This document shows, piece by piece, positions 8,091-17,032 of a DNA stretch of 64,000 bases; positions within the stretch are counted from its first letter, which is position 1, and each line of letters starts with the position of its first letter. Location of the stretch: positions 744,001 through 808,000 of the forward strand of contig NZ_OW968186.1 of assembly GCF_943169635.2 (NCBI RefSeq), in the 5' to 3' direction. This DNA comes from Fenollaria sporofastidiosus (lineage in GTDB: Bacteria; Bacillota; Clostridia; Tissierellales; Peptoniphilaceae). The notes beneath the pieces are model-generated. The model was not told where the DNA came from. It saw only the letters and a list, made by a program, of their open reading frames with translations, and did not search any database. The position numbers were made by a program, and so were the translations under genes.

Positions 8091-8276
8091 ATGGCTAAAA
8101 AATCAATGGTTGCTAAGCAACAAAGAAAACAAAAATACAAGGTAAGAGAATACAACAGATGTAAGATATGCGGAAGACCACATGCTTACCTTAGAAAATA
8201 CGGAATTTGCCGTATATGCTTCAGAAAGTTAGCATATAAGGGAGAAATTCCTGGCGTTAAAAAAGCAAGCTGGTAG
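8091..8276 (+). CDS. rpsZ: 30S ribosomal protein S14, zinc-binding short type
   Basis: 61 residues, the short uS14 form. The two zinc pairs C24-x2-C27 and C40-x2-C43 (CKIC and CRIC) are present. The zinc-free long paralogue used under zinc limitation in some Firmicutes is not in this window. Confidence 0.97.
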   Translation: MAKKSMVAKQQRKQKYKVREYNRCKICGRPHAYLRKYGICRICFRKLAYKGEIPGVKKASW

Positions 8277-8294
8277 AAGGAGGAGTGATGTAAT

Positions 8295-8690
8295 ATGATG
8301 ACGGATCCAATCGCGGATATGCTTACAAGAATCAGAAATTCTAACTCACAAAAACACGATTCAGTAGATATTCCGAAGTCAAGAATTAAACAAGAAATCG
8401 CTCAAATACTTTTAGATGAAGGTTATATAAAGGGCTTTGAAGTCGTAGAAGACAACAAGCAAGGCTTAATAAGAGTTGAACTTAAATACCTTCCAAACAA
8501 AGAAAGAGTAATTTCCGGTATCAAGAGAATTTCTAAACCCGGACTTAGAATATATGTAAATTCAAACGAAGTGCCTAAAGTATTAGGTGGATTAGGTATA
8601 GCAATACTTTCTACATCTCACGGTCTTATGACAGATAAAAAAGCTAGAGAAGACAAAGTGGGCGGAGAAGTAATCTGCTATGTATGGTAA
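8295..8690 (+). CDS. rpsH: 30S ribosomal protein S8
   Basis: 131 residues. S8 (uS8) binds the central domain of 16S rRNA and in other bacteria represses the spc operon. It starts MMTDPIADMLTRIRNSN and ends with the signature STSHGLMTDKKAREDKVGGE. The AGGAGG site is about 10 bases upstream. Confidence 0.97.
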   Translation: MMTDPIADMLTRIRNSNSQKHDSVDIPKSRIKQEIAQILLDEGYIKGFEVVEDNKQGLIRVELKYLPNKERVISGIKRISKPGLRIYVNSNEVPKVLGGLGIAILSTSHGLMTDKKAREDKVGGEVICYVW

Positions 8691-8711
8691 AATTAGCTAG
8701 GAGGAGTAATA

Positions 8712-9248
8712 ATGTCAAGAATAGGTCTTAAACCTATTACAGTACCTCAAGGCGTAGAAGTTAAAGTTAATGACGGAGTAGTTACTGTAAAAGGACCAAA
8801 GGGCGAACTAAAAGAAAACATCTGTAAAGATCTTACAATAAAGATTGAAGATGGTATCTTAAATGTTGAACGTCCTAACGATGAAAAGAAAATAAAAGCT
8901 CTACACGGCCTAACTAGATCACTAATCCATAATATGGTTACTGGTGTAACAGAAGGTTTCTCAAAAGAACTTACTATTATAGGTACAGGTTATAGAGCAC
9001 AAAAGAATGGTAATAAACTAGCCTTAACACTTGGTTTTTCACATCCACTTGAACTAGAAGATCCAGAAGGAATTACAGTTGAAGTGCCTGAACAAGACAA
9101 GATTGTTGTTAAAGGTTTAGACAAACAAAAAGTTGGACAATACGCAGCATACATCAGAACATTCAGAATGCCTGAGCCTTACAAAGGAAAAGGTATTAGA
9201 TACACTGACGAGTATGTAAGACGTAAAGTTGGTAAGACTGGTAAGTAG
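8712..9248 (+). CDS. rplF: 50S ribosomal protein L6
   Basis: 178 residues, two repeated domains. L6 (uL6) supports the GTPase centre of the 50S. MSRIGLKPITVPQGVEV and the C-terminal PEPYKGKGIRYTDEYVRRK are diagnostic. Its end lies 12 bases before rplR. Confidence 0.97.
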   Translation: MSRIGLKPITVPQGVEVKVNDGVVTVKGPKGELKENICKDLTIKIEDGILNVERPNDEKKIKALHGLTRSLIHNMVTGVTEGFSKELTIIGTGYRAQKNGNKLALTLGFSHPLELEDPEGITVEVPEQDKIVVKGLDKQKVGQYAAYIRTFRMPEPYKGKGIRYTDEYVRRKVGKTGK

Positions 9249-9260
9249 GAGGATAATTAG

Positions 9261-9623
9261 ATGATAAACAAAGAAGCAAAAAAAGTAAGTCGTCAAAAAA
9301 GACACTTAAGAATCAGATCTAAGATTTCCGGTACTCAAGAAAGACCAAGACTATGTGTATTTAGAAGTGATAAACATATATATGCACAACTTATAGATGA
9401 CGTTAATGGTGTAACACTTGCACAAGCATCAACACTTGATAAGTCTTTGAACTTAGAGAGAACATCAAACATCGATGCAGCTAAAGCTGTTGGTACAAAG
9501 ATTGGTGAAATCGCTAAAGAAAAAGGCATAGAAGAAGTTGTATTCGACAGAGCAGGTTACATCTATCATGGTAGGATTAAAGAACTAGCTGACGCAGCTA
9601 GATCAGCAGGTCTTAAATTTTAA
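9261..9623 (+). CDS. rplR: 50S ribosomal protein L18
   Basis: 120 residues. L18 (uL18) binds 5S rRNA with L5. RHLRIRSKISGTQERPRLCVFRS is the typical N-terminal RNA-binding segment, and the C-terminus FDRAGYIYHGRIKELADAAR is conserved. AGGAGG precedes the ATG. Confidence 0.97.
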   Translation: MINKEAKKVSRQKRHLRIRSKISGTQERPRLCVFRSDKHIYAQLIDDVNGVTLAQASTLDKSLNLERTSNIDAAKAVGTKIGEIAKEKGIEEVVFDRAGYIYHGRIKELADAARSAGLKF

Positions 9624-9640
9624 CAAAGGGAGGGGAATTG

Positions 9641-10147
9641 ATGGAACACTTAATTATTGATGCAGCAACTCTTGATCTTGAAGAACAAGTTGTTTCTATA
9701 AACAGAGTTGCAAAAGTAGTAAAGGGTGGTAGAAACTTTAGATTCTCGGCCTTAGTTGTTGTTGGAGACAGACAAGGACATGTTGGCGTTGGTATGAGCA
9801 AGGCTCTTGAAGTACCTGAAGCTATAAGAAAGGCAGTACAAGACGCTAAGAAGCACTTAATTGAAGTTGCTATAGTTGATACAACTATACCACACGAAAT
9901 TAAGGGTATCTATGGTGCAGGTAAGGTATTCTTAAAGCCAGCTCCTAAGGGATCAGGTATTAAGGCATCTTCCGCTATCCGTGCCGTATGTGAACTTGCA
10001 GGTATCGAAAACATTTCTGCAAAACGTCTTGGATCAAACAATCCTCGTAACATTGTAAACGCTACTATCAACGGACTTATGAACTTAAAGAGAGCCGAAG
10101 AAGTTGCAAAAGCAAGAGGAAAATCTGTAGAAGAGTTATTAGGATAG
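9641..10147 (+). CDS. rpsE: 30S ribosomal protein S5
   Basis: 168 residues. S5 (uS5) shapes decoding accuracy. The double-stranded-RNA-binding part EQVVSINRVAKVVKGGRNF and the GIKASSAIRAVCELAGIENI block are clear. ATG 9641 is chosen over the adjacent TTG at 9638 because it has the better spacing from the GGGAGGGG site. Confidence 0.96.
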   Translation: MEHLIIDAATLDLEEQVVSINRVAKVVKGGRNFRFSALVVVGDRQGHVGVGMSKALEVPEAIRKAVQDAKKHLIEVAIVDTTIPHEIKGIYGAGKVFLKPAPKGSGIKASSAIRAVCELAGIENISAKRLGSNNPRNIVNATINGLMNLKRAEEVAKARGKSVEELLG

Positions 10148-10159
10148 GAGGTTTAAGTT

Positions 10160-10336
10160 ATGAACACTATTAAAATTAAACTTAAAAGAAGTTTTATTGG
10201 TAAACCTTCTGATCATATAAAGGTAGTTAGAGCTATTGGTCTTAGAAAGATTGGCCAAGTAGTAGAAAAGAATGATACCCCACAAATTAGAGGGATGATA
10301 CACAAAGTAGACTACATGCTTGAAATCGTAGACTAA
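10160..10336 (+). CDS. rpmD: 50S ribosomal protein L30
   Basis: 58 residues. It reads MNTIKIKLKRSFIGKPSDH and continues with IGLRKIGQVVEKNDTPQIRG, the L30 (uL30) signature. It fills the gap between rpsE and rplO with a GGAGG site 8 bases upstream. Confidence 0.96.
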   Translation: MNTIKIKLKRSFIGKPSDHIKVVRAIGLRKIGQVVEKNDTPQIRGMIHKVDYMLEIVD

Positions 10337-10351
10337 TAAGGAGGTGTAAAG

Positions 10352-10804
10352 ATGAAGCTAAATAATTTACAAGCTCAAGAAGGCGGCAAGATCGGTCAAA
10401 AGGCTACTCGTAGAGGTAGAGGTATTGGATCAGGCTTAGGCAAAACTTCTGGCCGTGGTACAAAAGGACAAAAGTCAAGATCAGGTGGAGGAGTTAGACC
10501 AGGCTTCGAAGGCGGTCAAATGCCACTATTCAGAAGATTACCTAAGAGGGGCTTTAAAAATATATTCAGAAAAGAATATGCAACAGTTAACATCTCCAGC
10601 TTAAATATCTTTGATGATGGTGAAACTGTAGATACACAAAAGCTTATCGATAGAGGCTTAGTTAGAAAGAACTTAGCCGTAAACGGTGTTAAGGTTTTAG
10701 GTAATGGAGAATTAGAAAAGAAAATCAATCTTAACGTTGAAAGAATAAGTGAAAGTGCTAAAGAAAAGGTTGAGGCAAAGGGCGGAAAGGTAGAGGTGAA
10801 ATAA
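10352..10804 (+). CDS. rplO: 50S ribosomal protein L15
   Basis: 150 residues. L15 (uL15) is a late assembly protein. The glycine/arginine-rich N-terminal arm (RRGRGIGSGLGKTSGRGTKG) and GFEGGQMPLFRRLPKRGF are family marks. It ends one base before the secY ATG. Confidence 0.97.
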   Translation: MKLNNLQAQEGGKIGQKATRRGRGIGSGLGKTSGRGTKGQKSRSGGGVRPGFEGGQMPLFRRLPKRGFKNIFRKEYATVNISSLNIFDDGETVDTQKLIDRGLVRKNLAVNGVKVLGNGELEKKINLNVERISESAKEKVEAKGGKVEVK

Positions 10805-10805
10805 A

Positions 10806-12065
10806 ATGTTTAAGACTCTAAAGAACGCATGGGCTGTTAAAGAGATAAGAGTTAAAATTTTATTCACTCTTGCCATGTTATTCATTTATAGACTTGGAAA
10901 CTTTATTCCACTTCCATTTGTAAACAGAGATGCTCTTCAAAGCTTCTTTCAAGCAAACAACTCAAGCCTTTTAGGCTTTCTAGATATGATGGCAGGTGGA
11001 GCGTTATCCAGATTAAGTATATTTGCATCAAACATTTATCCTTACATCAACGCATCCATCATCATTCAGCTACTAACAGTTGCTATTCCAAAGCTAGAAG
11101 AACTTGCTAAGGAAGGCGAAACTGGTAGAAAGAAAATTAACAGATATACAAGATACCTTACTATACTACTAGCTGTAATTCAAGGTGTTGGTACAGTATT
11201 TGGACTACTTAGAGGAACAGTTACTGGCGGCACACTAGCAAAATTACTTATGGTACTTTGCTTAGTAGCTGGTACACAATTCTTAGTATTCCTAGGTGAT
11301 CAAATCACTGAAAAGGGCGTTGGTAACGGTATTTCACTTATCATCTTCCTAGGAATCATCGCAAGACTTCCTGAAACAGTAGGACAATACTTCAAATTAA
11401 CTAAAGCTGGACAATACAACTTAGTTAACGTTATAATTATGACTATCGCTATGATAGCTATAGTTGCTTTCGTTGTAGCAATACAAGAAGGCGAAAGAAG
11501 AATCGGCGTACAATATGCCAAAAGAGTAGTAGGTAGAAAGATGTATGGTGGACAATCAACACACATCCCTATGAAAGTTAATATGGCAGGAGTTATGCCA
11601 GTAATCTTCTCTACATCATTCCTTGGAGCTTTCCAAACAATAGGAATGATCACTGGAGGTTCATTTGGTAAGTTTATGGAGACATATTTAGGATACAACT
11701 CAGTAGCATTTGCGGTATTAAATATCATACTAATTGTATTCTTCACATTCTTCTACAACGAAATACAATTCAACCCAATTGAATACTCTAAGAACTTACA
11801 ACAAAACGGTGGTTTCATCCCTGGCATCAGACCAGGTAGACCTACTAGCGACTTCTTAACAAAAGTTGTTAGAAGAATCGGTCTTGTTGGAGCTATATCG
11901 CTTGCATTACTTGCAACACTACCTATAATACTTGGATCAGTATTAAAGATGCAAACACACTTTACAGGTACAGGTATCATAATCGTTGTTGGTGTTGTTA
12001 TTGAAACAATCAAGCAAATCGAAGCTCAAATGATGATGAGACACTACAAGGGTTTCTTAAGCTAG
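10806..12065 (+). CDS. secY: protein translocase subunit SecY
   Basis: 419 residues, about ten membrane helices. SecY forms the Sec channel for export and membrane insertion. Visible family features are the N-terminal helix near LFIYRLGNFIPLP, the plug region GFLDMMAGGALSRLSIFASNIYP, EKGVGNGISLIIF, the ribosome-binding loop near RRIGVQYAKRVVGRKMYGGQ, and the C-terminal GIRPGRPTSDFL. Its usual place between rplO and adk is kept. Confidence 0.98.
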   Translation: MFKTLKNAWAVKEIRVKILFTLAMLFIYRLGNFIPLPFVNRDALQSFFQANNSSLLGFLDMMAGGALSRLSIFASNIYPYINASIIIQLLTVAIPKLEELAKEGETGRKKINRYTRYLTILLAVIQGVGTVFGLLRGTVTGGTLAKLLMVLCLVAGTQFLVFLGDQITEKGVGNGISLIIFLGIIARLPETVGQYFKLTKAGQYNLVNVIIMTIAMIAIVAFVVAIQEGERRIGVQYAKRVVGRKMYGGQSTHIPMKVNMAGVMPVIFSTSFLGAFQTIGMITGGSFGKFMETYLGYNSVAFAVLNIILIVFFTFFYNEIQFNPIEYSKNLQQNGGFIPGIRPGRPTSDFLTKVVRRIGLVGAISLALLATLPIILGSVLKMQTHFTGTGIIIVVGVVIETIKQIEAQMMMRHYKGFLS

Positions 12066-12075
12066 GAGGTTAATG

Positions 12076-12723
12076 ATGAGATTATTAATTTTAGGACCTC
12101 CAGGAGCTGGAAAAGGAACTCAAAGTGATAAGATTGTTGAACATTACAAAGTAAAACATATTTCTACAGGAGATATGTTCAGAGAAAATATTAAAGGTGG
12201 TACAGAGCTTGGTAAGAAGGCAACTGAGTACATGGACAAAGGACTTTTAGTTCCAGACTCACTTGTTAACGATATGGTTATGGATAGATTATCCAAAGAC
12301 GACCTTAAAGAACATGGCTTCTTACTAGACGGTTACCCAAGAAATATAAGCCAAGCTGAAGCGCTTAAAGACATGCTTAAAAAACTTGATATGCCGCTTG
12401 ACGCAGTTATCAACATAGAAGTACCTTCTAAATTCTTAATTGATAGAATCACTGGAAGAAGGGTATGCCCTAAGTGCCAAAGAAGTTATCACATACAAAA
12501 CAATCCACCAAAGGAAGAAGGAGTATGTGATTACGATGGCGAAGCTCTTATTACTAGAAAGGACGACAACGAAGAAACTGTTAAGAACAGAATCGATGTT
12601 TACGAAAAAGAAACAAAGCCTTTAGTAGATTTCTATACAGCTGAAGGCATCATATTGAATATCGATGGAACTCTTTCTATTGATGAGACTTTTGAATCGA
12701 TAAAATCTAAATTGGGTAGATAG
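12076..12723 (+). CDS. adk: adenylate kinase, zinc-lid type
   Basis: 215 residues. It interconverts ATP + AMP and 2 ADP. GPPGAGKGTQ (P-loop) begins near residue 7 and LDGYPRN is the AMP-site motif. The LID carries CPKC and later CDYD, that is C-x2-C...C-x2-D, a zinc-site arrangement known from Gram-positive enzymes. ATG 12076 gives 6 bases from AGGAGG, whereas the ATG at 12073 would be too close. Confidence 0.97.
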   Translation: MRLLILGPPGAGKGTQSDKIVEHYKVKHISTGDMFRENIKGGTELGKKATEYMDKGLLVPDSLVNDMVMDRLSKDDLKEHGFLLDGYPRNISQAEALKDMLKKLDMPLDAVINIEVPSKFLIDRITGRRVCPKCQRSYHIQNNPPKEEGVCDYDGEALITRKDDNEETVKNRIDVYEKETKPLVDFYTAEGIILNIDGTLSIDETFESIKSKLGR

Positions 12724-12731
12724 GTGAAACG

Positions 12732-13016
12732 ATGGAATCTACAAAGGATATTGTAGTAGGACAACTGGTTAAATCTAAATCCGGAAGAGATATGATGAGA
12801 CTGTTTTTGGTCTACGGTGTTGTTGACGATGCACACGTGCTACTTGTTGACGGAAAACTAAGAAAGCTTGAGAAGCCTAAGCTTAAAAAGATCAAGCACT
12901 TAATCGTATATCATACAATAGTTGAAGATTTTCAAAAGAAAGTAGAAGAAAATTCAAGATTAACAAACAGTCAAATAAGAAAGTATCTAGAACCTTTCTT
13001 AGAAGAGGAACATTAG
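12732..13016 (+). CDS. KOW-domain RNA-binding protein (L14e-like)
   Basis: 94 residues, starting with a short KOW-like beta-barrel (IVVGQLVKSKSGRDMMRLFLVYGVVDD) and continuing with a basic segment (LRKLEKPKLKKIKHLIVYH). Clostridial genomes commonly carry such a small KOW protein between adk/map and infA, where it is taken to bind RNA or the ribosome. The site AGGTGA overlaps the adk stop. In many relatives a map gene (methionine aminopeptidase) lies between adk and this gene; here the two are 8 bases apart and map is missing. Confidence 0.8.
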   Translation: MESTKDIVVGQLVKSKSGRDMMRLFLVYGVVDDAHVLLVDGKLRKLEKPKLKKIKHLIVYHTIVEDFQKKVEENSRLTNSQIRKYLEPFLEEEH

Positions 13017-13025
13017 GAGGACAAA

Positions 13026-13244
13026 ATGGCTAAAAAAGACATTATCGAGCTTGAAGGTGTAGTAGTCGACGCACTACCAAACGCCATATTCAAGGTTAAG
13101 CTTCAAAATGAACACATAATTACATGTCATATCTCTGGAAAATTAAGAATGAATTATATAAGGATTCTACCCGGAGATACAGTAAATGTCGAACTTTCTC
13201 CATATGACTTGGAGAGAGGACGTATAACTTGGCGTAAGAAGTAA
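13026..13244 (+). CDS. infA: translation initiation factor IF-1
   Basis: 72 residues, an S1-like OB fold. IF-1 blocks the A site during initiation. The start KKDIIELEGVVVDALPNAIFKVKL and the ending GRITWRKK are typical. AGGAGG sits in the gap after the KOW gene. Confidence 0.97.
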   Translation: MAKKDIIELEGVVVDALPNAIFKVKLQNEHIITCHISGKLRMNYIRILPGDTVNVELSPYDLERGRITWRKK

Positions 13245-13255
13245 GGAGAGATAAA

Positions 13256-13369
13256 ATGAAGGTAAGACCATCAGTTAAGAAAATTTGTGATAAATGCAAA
13301 ATTATCAAAAGACACGGAAAAGTTATGGTAATTTGCGAAAATCCAAAACATAAACAAGTACAAGGTTAA
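13256..13369 (+). CDS. rpmJ: 50S ribosomal protein L36, zinc-binding type
   Basis: 37 residues (MKVRPSVKKICDKCKIIKRH). The zinc ligands appear as C11-x2-C14 followed by C27 and H32, the C+ form of L36 (bL36). GGAGAG precedes the ATG and rpsM starts 16 bases later. Confidence 0.96.
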   Translation: MKVRPSVKKICDKCKIIKRHGKVMVICENPKHKQVQG

Positions 13370-13385
13370 TAGGAGGTGTAGCTTA

Positions 13386-13739
13386 ATGGCAAGAATTGCA
13401 GGTGTTGATATCCCTAGAGATAAAAGAGTTGAAATATCTTTAACATATATATTTGGTATAGGTCTTTCAACTTCGCAAAAAATATTAAGTGAATGTGGAG
13501 TAGATCCTAACACAAGAGTTAAGGATTTAACTGAAGCAGAAGTAAACCTAATCAGAGATAAGGTTGATCACATCAAAGTTGAAGGTGACTTAAGACGTGA
13601 TGTTGCTCTAAATATAAAGAGACTTCGTGAAATAAACTCATACAGAGGAATTAGACATAAAAGAAATCTTCCTGTAAGAGGACAAAGAACAAAGACTAAT
13701 GCTAGGACAAGAAAAGGCCCTAACGCAGGTAATAAGTAA
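13386..13739 (+). CDS. rpsM: 30S ribosomal protein S13
   Basis: 117 residues. S13 (uS13) contacts the P-site tRNA and the 50S. MARIAGVDIPRDKRVEISLTYIFGIG and the basic C-terminus PVRGQRTKTNARTRKGP are diagnostic. The site is GGAGGTG. Confidence 0.97.
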   Translation: MARIAGVDIPRDKRVEISLTYIFGIGLSTSQKILSECGVDPNTRVKDLTEAEVNLIRDKVDHIKVEGDLRRDVALNIKRLREINSYRGIRHKRNLPVRGQRTKTNARTRKGPNAGNK

Positions 13740-13752
13740 GGAGGTAGAGTAA

Positions 13753-14151
13753 ATGGCAGTTAAAAAAGGTACAAAAACTAAAACTAAAAGAAGAGTTAAA
13801 AAGAACATAGAAAAAGGCCAAGCTCATATTTCTTCATCTTTCAACAACACAATGGTAACAATTTCCGATATGCAAGGAAACGTATTATCATGGGCTAGTG
13901 CTGGACAATTAGGCTTTAGAGGTTCTAGAAAATCAACTCCATTCGCAGCACAAGAAGCAGCTGAAACAGCAGCTAAGAAGGCTATGGAGCACGGTTTAAA
14001 AACTGTTGAAGTTTATGTAAAAGGACCAGGAGCTGGTAGAGAAGCAGCTATAAGAAGTCTGCAAGCAACAGGACTTGAAGTTAACATGATCAAAGATGTT
14101 ACGCCTATACCTCATAACGGTTGCAGACCACCTAAGAGAAGAAGAGTATAA
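13753..14151 (+). CDS. rpsK: 30S ribosomal protein S11
   Basis: 132 residues. S11 (uS11) forms part of the platform near the E site. AHISSSFNNTMVTISDMQGN and PIPHNGCRPPKRRRV are family signatures. In many Clostridia rpsD follows here, but the next gene is rpoA, so rpsD must lie elsewhere. Confidence 0.97.
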   Translation: MAVKKGTKTKTKRRVKKNIEKGQAHISSSFNNTMVTISDMQGNVLSWASAGQLGFRGSRKSTPFAAQEAAETAAKKAMEHGLKTVEVYVKGPGAGREAAIRSLQATGLEVNMIKDVTPIPHNGCRPPKRRRV

Positions 14152-14189
14152 TTTGAAATATACTTTTTTAGTCTAAGGAGGGGTTAATT

Positions 14190-15143
14190 GTGATTGAAAT
14201 AGAAAAGCCACATGTACAAGTACAAAGTGCTACAAGTGACGGAACTTATGTTAAGATGATTATAGAACCTCTTGAAAGAGGCTATGGAGAAACACTTGGT
14301 AACTCATTAAGAAGAGTACTACTTTCTTTATTACCAGGTGCAGCTGTAAACAAAATCAAGATAGAAAACGTATTACACGAATTTTCTACTATTGACGGAG
14401 TATTAGAAGACGTAAGTGAAATAATATTAAATATTAAGAGCTTAGTGCTTAAATACACAGGAGATGAACCGCAAAAGCTTCTTATCGATCAAAAAGGACC
14501 GAAGGAAGTAACTGCAAAAGATATAATCGCATCACCTGAAGTTGAAGTTATAAATCCTGATCATCACATAGCAACTATAAATGAAGATGGAAAATTAAGT
14601 ATTGAAATGGACCTTGTAAGAGGCAGAGGCTATGAACTAACTGATATATACAGAACTGGCGACGAAACTGAAGCTGAGATAGGCATCATACCTATAGACG
14701 CATCATTCTCACCTGTTAAGAAAGTTAATATATCGATTGACAATACAAGAGTAGGACAAATAACAGACTTTGATAAATTAACACTCGAAGTATGGACTAA
14801 CGGAACTATAAAAGCAGTAGATGCTGTAAGCTATGCAGCAAAGATTATAACTGAACACATGGGACTACTAATGGAACTATCCGACGGTATAGACGATGTT
14901 GAAGTTATGATTGATGTTCCTAACAAGAAGAAAGACAAGGCACTTGATATGCAAGTAGAAGAACTTGATCTTTCAGTTAGAAGCTACAACTGCTTGAAGA
15001 GAGCTAATATTAACACAGTTCAAGAGCTTGTTAGCAAGACTGATTCAGAAATGATGAAAGTAAGAAACCTTGGAAAGAAATCACTAGAAGAGGTTAAGAA
15101 TAAGCTTGCAGAACTAAACTTATTTTTAAAGGAAGAAGAATAG
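14190..15143 (+). CDS. rpoA: RNA polymerase alpha subunit (GTG start)
   Basis: 317 residues. The N-terminal domain (to about residue 230) dimerises and nucleates the polymerase: MIIEPLERGYGETLGNSLRRVLLSLLPGAA is conserved. After a linker, the C-terminal domain (about 245-310) binds UP elements and activators: LDLSVRSYNCLKRANINTVQEL...MKVRNLGKKSLEEV. The GTG at 14190 follows AAGGAGGGG at a good distance. Confidence 0.98.
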   Translation: MIEIEKPHVQVQSATSDGTYVKMIIEPLERGYGETLGNSLRRVLLSLLPGAAVNKIKIENVLHEFSTIDGVLEDVSEIILNIKSLVLKYTGDEPQKLLIDQKGPKEVTAKDIIASPEVEVINPDHHIATINEDGKLSIEMDLVRGRGYELTDIYRTGDETEAEIGIIPIDASFSPVKKVNISIDNTRVGQITDFDKLTLEVWTNGTIKAVDAVSYAAKIITEHMGLLMELSDGIDDVEVMIDVPNKKKDKALDMQVEELDLSVRSYNCLKRANINTVQELVSKTDSEMMKVRNLGKKSLEEVKNKLAELNLFLKEEE

Positions 15144-15153
15144 GAGGAAGCTT

Positions 15154-15495
15154 ATGGCACAATATAGAAAATTAGGCCGTAGAACTGATCATAGAAATGC
15201 TATGCTTCGTAACTTGGTAACATCACTTATAAAAGAGGGAGAAATTAAAACTACAGTTACACGTGCAAAGGAAACTAAGAGAATGATTGATAAGATGATC
15301 ACTCTTGCTAAGAGAGGCGACATGCACGCAATCAGACAAGCACAAAGCTACATCTATGACAAAGACGTAAGTAAAAAATTATTTACTGAAATCGCACCTA
15401 AGTATGCAGATAGACAAGGCGGCTACACAAGAATATATAAACTTGAACCAAGAATTGGTGACGGCGCCGAAATCGCATTATTAAGATTAATATAA
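15154..15495 (+). CDS. rplQ: 50S ribosomal protein L17
   Basis: 113 residues. L17 (bL17) lies near the tunnel exit. KLGRRTDHRNAMLRNLVTSLIKEG is the N-terminal signature. It is the last gene of the ribosomal operon and is followed 15 bases later by a terminator. Confidence 0.97.
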   Translation: MAQYRKLGRRTDHRNAMLRNLVTSLIKEGEIKTTVTRAKETKRMIDKMITLAKRGDMHAIRQAQSYIYDKDVSKKLFTEIAPKYADRQGGYTRIYKLEPRIGDGAEIALLRLI

Positions 15496-15510
15496 GTTAA
15501 GATGTATACA

Positions 15511-15538
15511 AAGTGGGCTTGAGATGGTCCACTTTTTT
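15511..15538 (+). terminator. rho-independent terminator of the ribosomal operon
   Basis: AAGTGG (15511-15516) pairs with CCACTT (15529-15534), followed by a run of T residues. Confidence 0.75.
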
Positions 15539-15555
15539 ACCGCGAATTTTAAAAT

Positions 15556-16080
15556 ATGAAAGATTTAAATAGTAAAAGAATCGTTTCCACTTGGAAGGGA
15601 GGCACAACAGAAGAGCTTTGCATAGAGCCAAAAGATGCCTCGCTTCAAGAGAGAAACTTTGATTTAAGGATATCATCTGCGACCATAGACCTTGAGCGCT
15701 CAGAGTTTTCAGACTTCACAGGATACAGACGCTACCTAATGAAGCTAGAAGGGGATATCACACTTTTGATAGATGACAAAGAAGTCATTATTAAAGAAGA
15801 CGAAGCCTTCGAGTTTATGGGAGACGAAAAAGTCATCTCCATAAGCAAAGAGCCATCAAGAGATTTTAACGTCATCATTAAGGAAGACAGAAAAGCAGAT
15901 ATATCTATAATAAAAAACAAAACAAAGGGCACAGATGAGGGTGCATATATATTCGCCCTTGAAGACGCTAAACTTAACGGAAAAAATGTAGAGAAATATT
16001 CTTTATACGAATCAGAGGGCGAAGAGATGAGCCTAGAAGGTAGATTCATTTATATAAAGATATTCACAATGGAGGATTAA
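15556..16080 (+). CDS. HutD/Ves-family cupin-like protein
   Basis: 174 residues. The pattern W-K-G-G-T-T-E-E-L near the start, FDLRISSATI, then FSDFTGYRRYLMKLEGDITLLID is that of the HutD/Ves family, small two-barrel cupin-like proteins. HutD is linked to histidine utilisation in some bacteria, but no hut gene is visible here, so its role stays open. No strong ribosome site is seen before the ATG. Its end overlaps the ribosome site of the next gene. Confidence 0.75.
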   Translation: MKDLNSKRIVSTWKGGTTEELCIEPKDASLQERNFDLRISSATIDLERSEFSDFTGYRRYLMKLEGDITLLIDDKEVIIKEDEAFEFMGDEKVISISKEPSRDFNVIIKEDRKADISIIKNKTKGTDEGAYIFALEDAKLNGKNVEKYSLYESEGEEMSLEGRFIYIKIFTMED

Positions 16081-16081
16081 T

Positions 16082-17032
16082 ATGAAAAATTCAAAATCAA
16101 TACTAGCGTTAGTACTAGCATTAATGCTAACAATGACATTATTCGCATGCAATAAAGCAGACGAAAACAAAGCTGTAGAAGAAAACACAGAAAAGACAGA
16201 AGAAGCAAAGACAGAAGAAAACAAAGAAGAAGAAAAAGAAGCAAGCAGTGCACAAGAAGCACCAAAGGATGCACTTACACTAGAAGTGAAGAAAGCAGAA
16301 AGCTTAGACGCTAAGTATGATAACGCCTACGCATTTATGGATACAGAAAACGAAGAAGAAAAGGCAAAGTATGATGAATTATATCCAAATGATCCATACA
16401 AACAAGAAGTAGAACTAAAAGACACAGAAGAACCTAACAAAGCAAACTACATTGCACTACAAGACAAACTAGGTTACATGGACAGAATGCTTGACGAAGC
16501 AACAGATGAAAAGCCATATGACACAGCAAGAAATAAAGGTGAAAGAGTCCTTAACTATATTCTAAGCCAAGAAGATGGCAAAGACCCAGTATTCTTCGCA
16601 AACAGATACCTATACGATTTTCTAGGACTTGAACTAGAAACAGGCGACAAACTAAAAATTAAAGACTGGGCAGACAAGATAGATGAGCCAACAAACGTTA
16701 TACTTGGCTTCAATCAAAAAGACAGATACGAACTAGGTAAGACATACGAAATCGACTACTTTGGAAGCAAGCTTAGCATAGTTCCAGTTGGCGTTGCAAA
16801 AGAAGGCGCTAAATTTGTTAATGGTAAAGGCGAAGAAATCAATCTTGATAACGCCATCATCACACCACTTAACTACAACGCATCAAAAGCAATGTTAAAC
16901 GAAGAACAATGCAAAGAAATTAACAATACTAGTCTACTAATATCACCAGAAGCAGATAAGGCTATGTATGTAGGTAATTATCTTAGAGGAGCATATAAGG
17001 TAGTTCATCTTTCAGACCTAATTTTGCGTTAA
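16082..17032 (+). CDS. lipoprotein of unknown function
   Basis: 316 residues. A signal peptide with lipobox L-F-A-C (Cys near residue 22) predicts lipid anchoring on the outside of the membrane. Residues about 25-65 form an E/K-rich low-complexity linker. The rest (about 70-316) is a soluble domain that I do not recognise; it is acidic and ends YLRGAYKVVHLSDL. GGAGG lies just inside the upstream gene end, so it is probably cotranscribed with the HutD-like gene. A palindromic repeat element begins at its stop codon. Confidence 0.75.
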   Translation: MKNSKSILALVLALMLTMTLFACNKADENKAVEENTEKTEEAKTEENKEEEKEASSAQEAPKDALTLEVKKAESLDAKYDNAYAFMDTENEEEKAKYDELYPNDPYKQEVELKDTEEPNKANYIALQDKLGYMDRMLDEATDEKPYDTARNKGERVLNYILSQEDGKDPVFFANRYLYDFLGLELETGDKLKIKDWADKIDEPTNVILGFNQKDRYELGKTYEIDYFGSKLSIVPVGVAKEGAKFVNGKGEEINLDNAIITPLNYNASKAMLNEEQCKEINNTSLLISPEADKAMYVGNYLRGAYKVVHLSDLILR

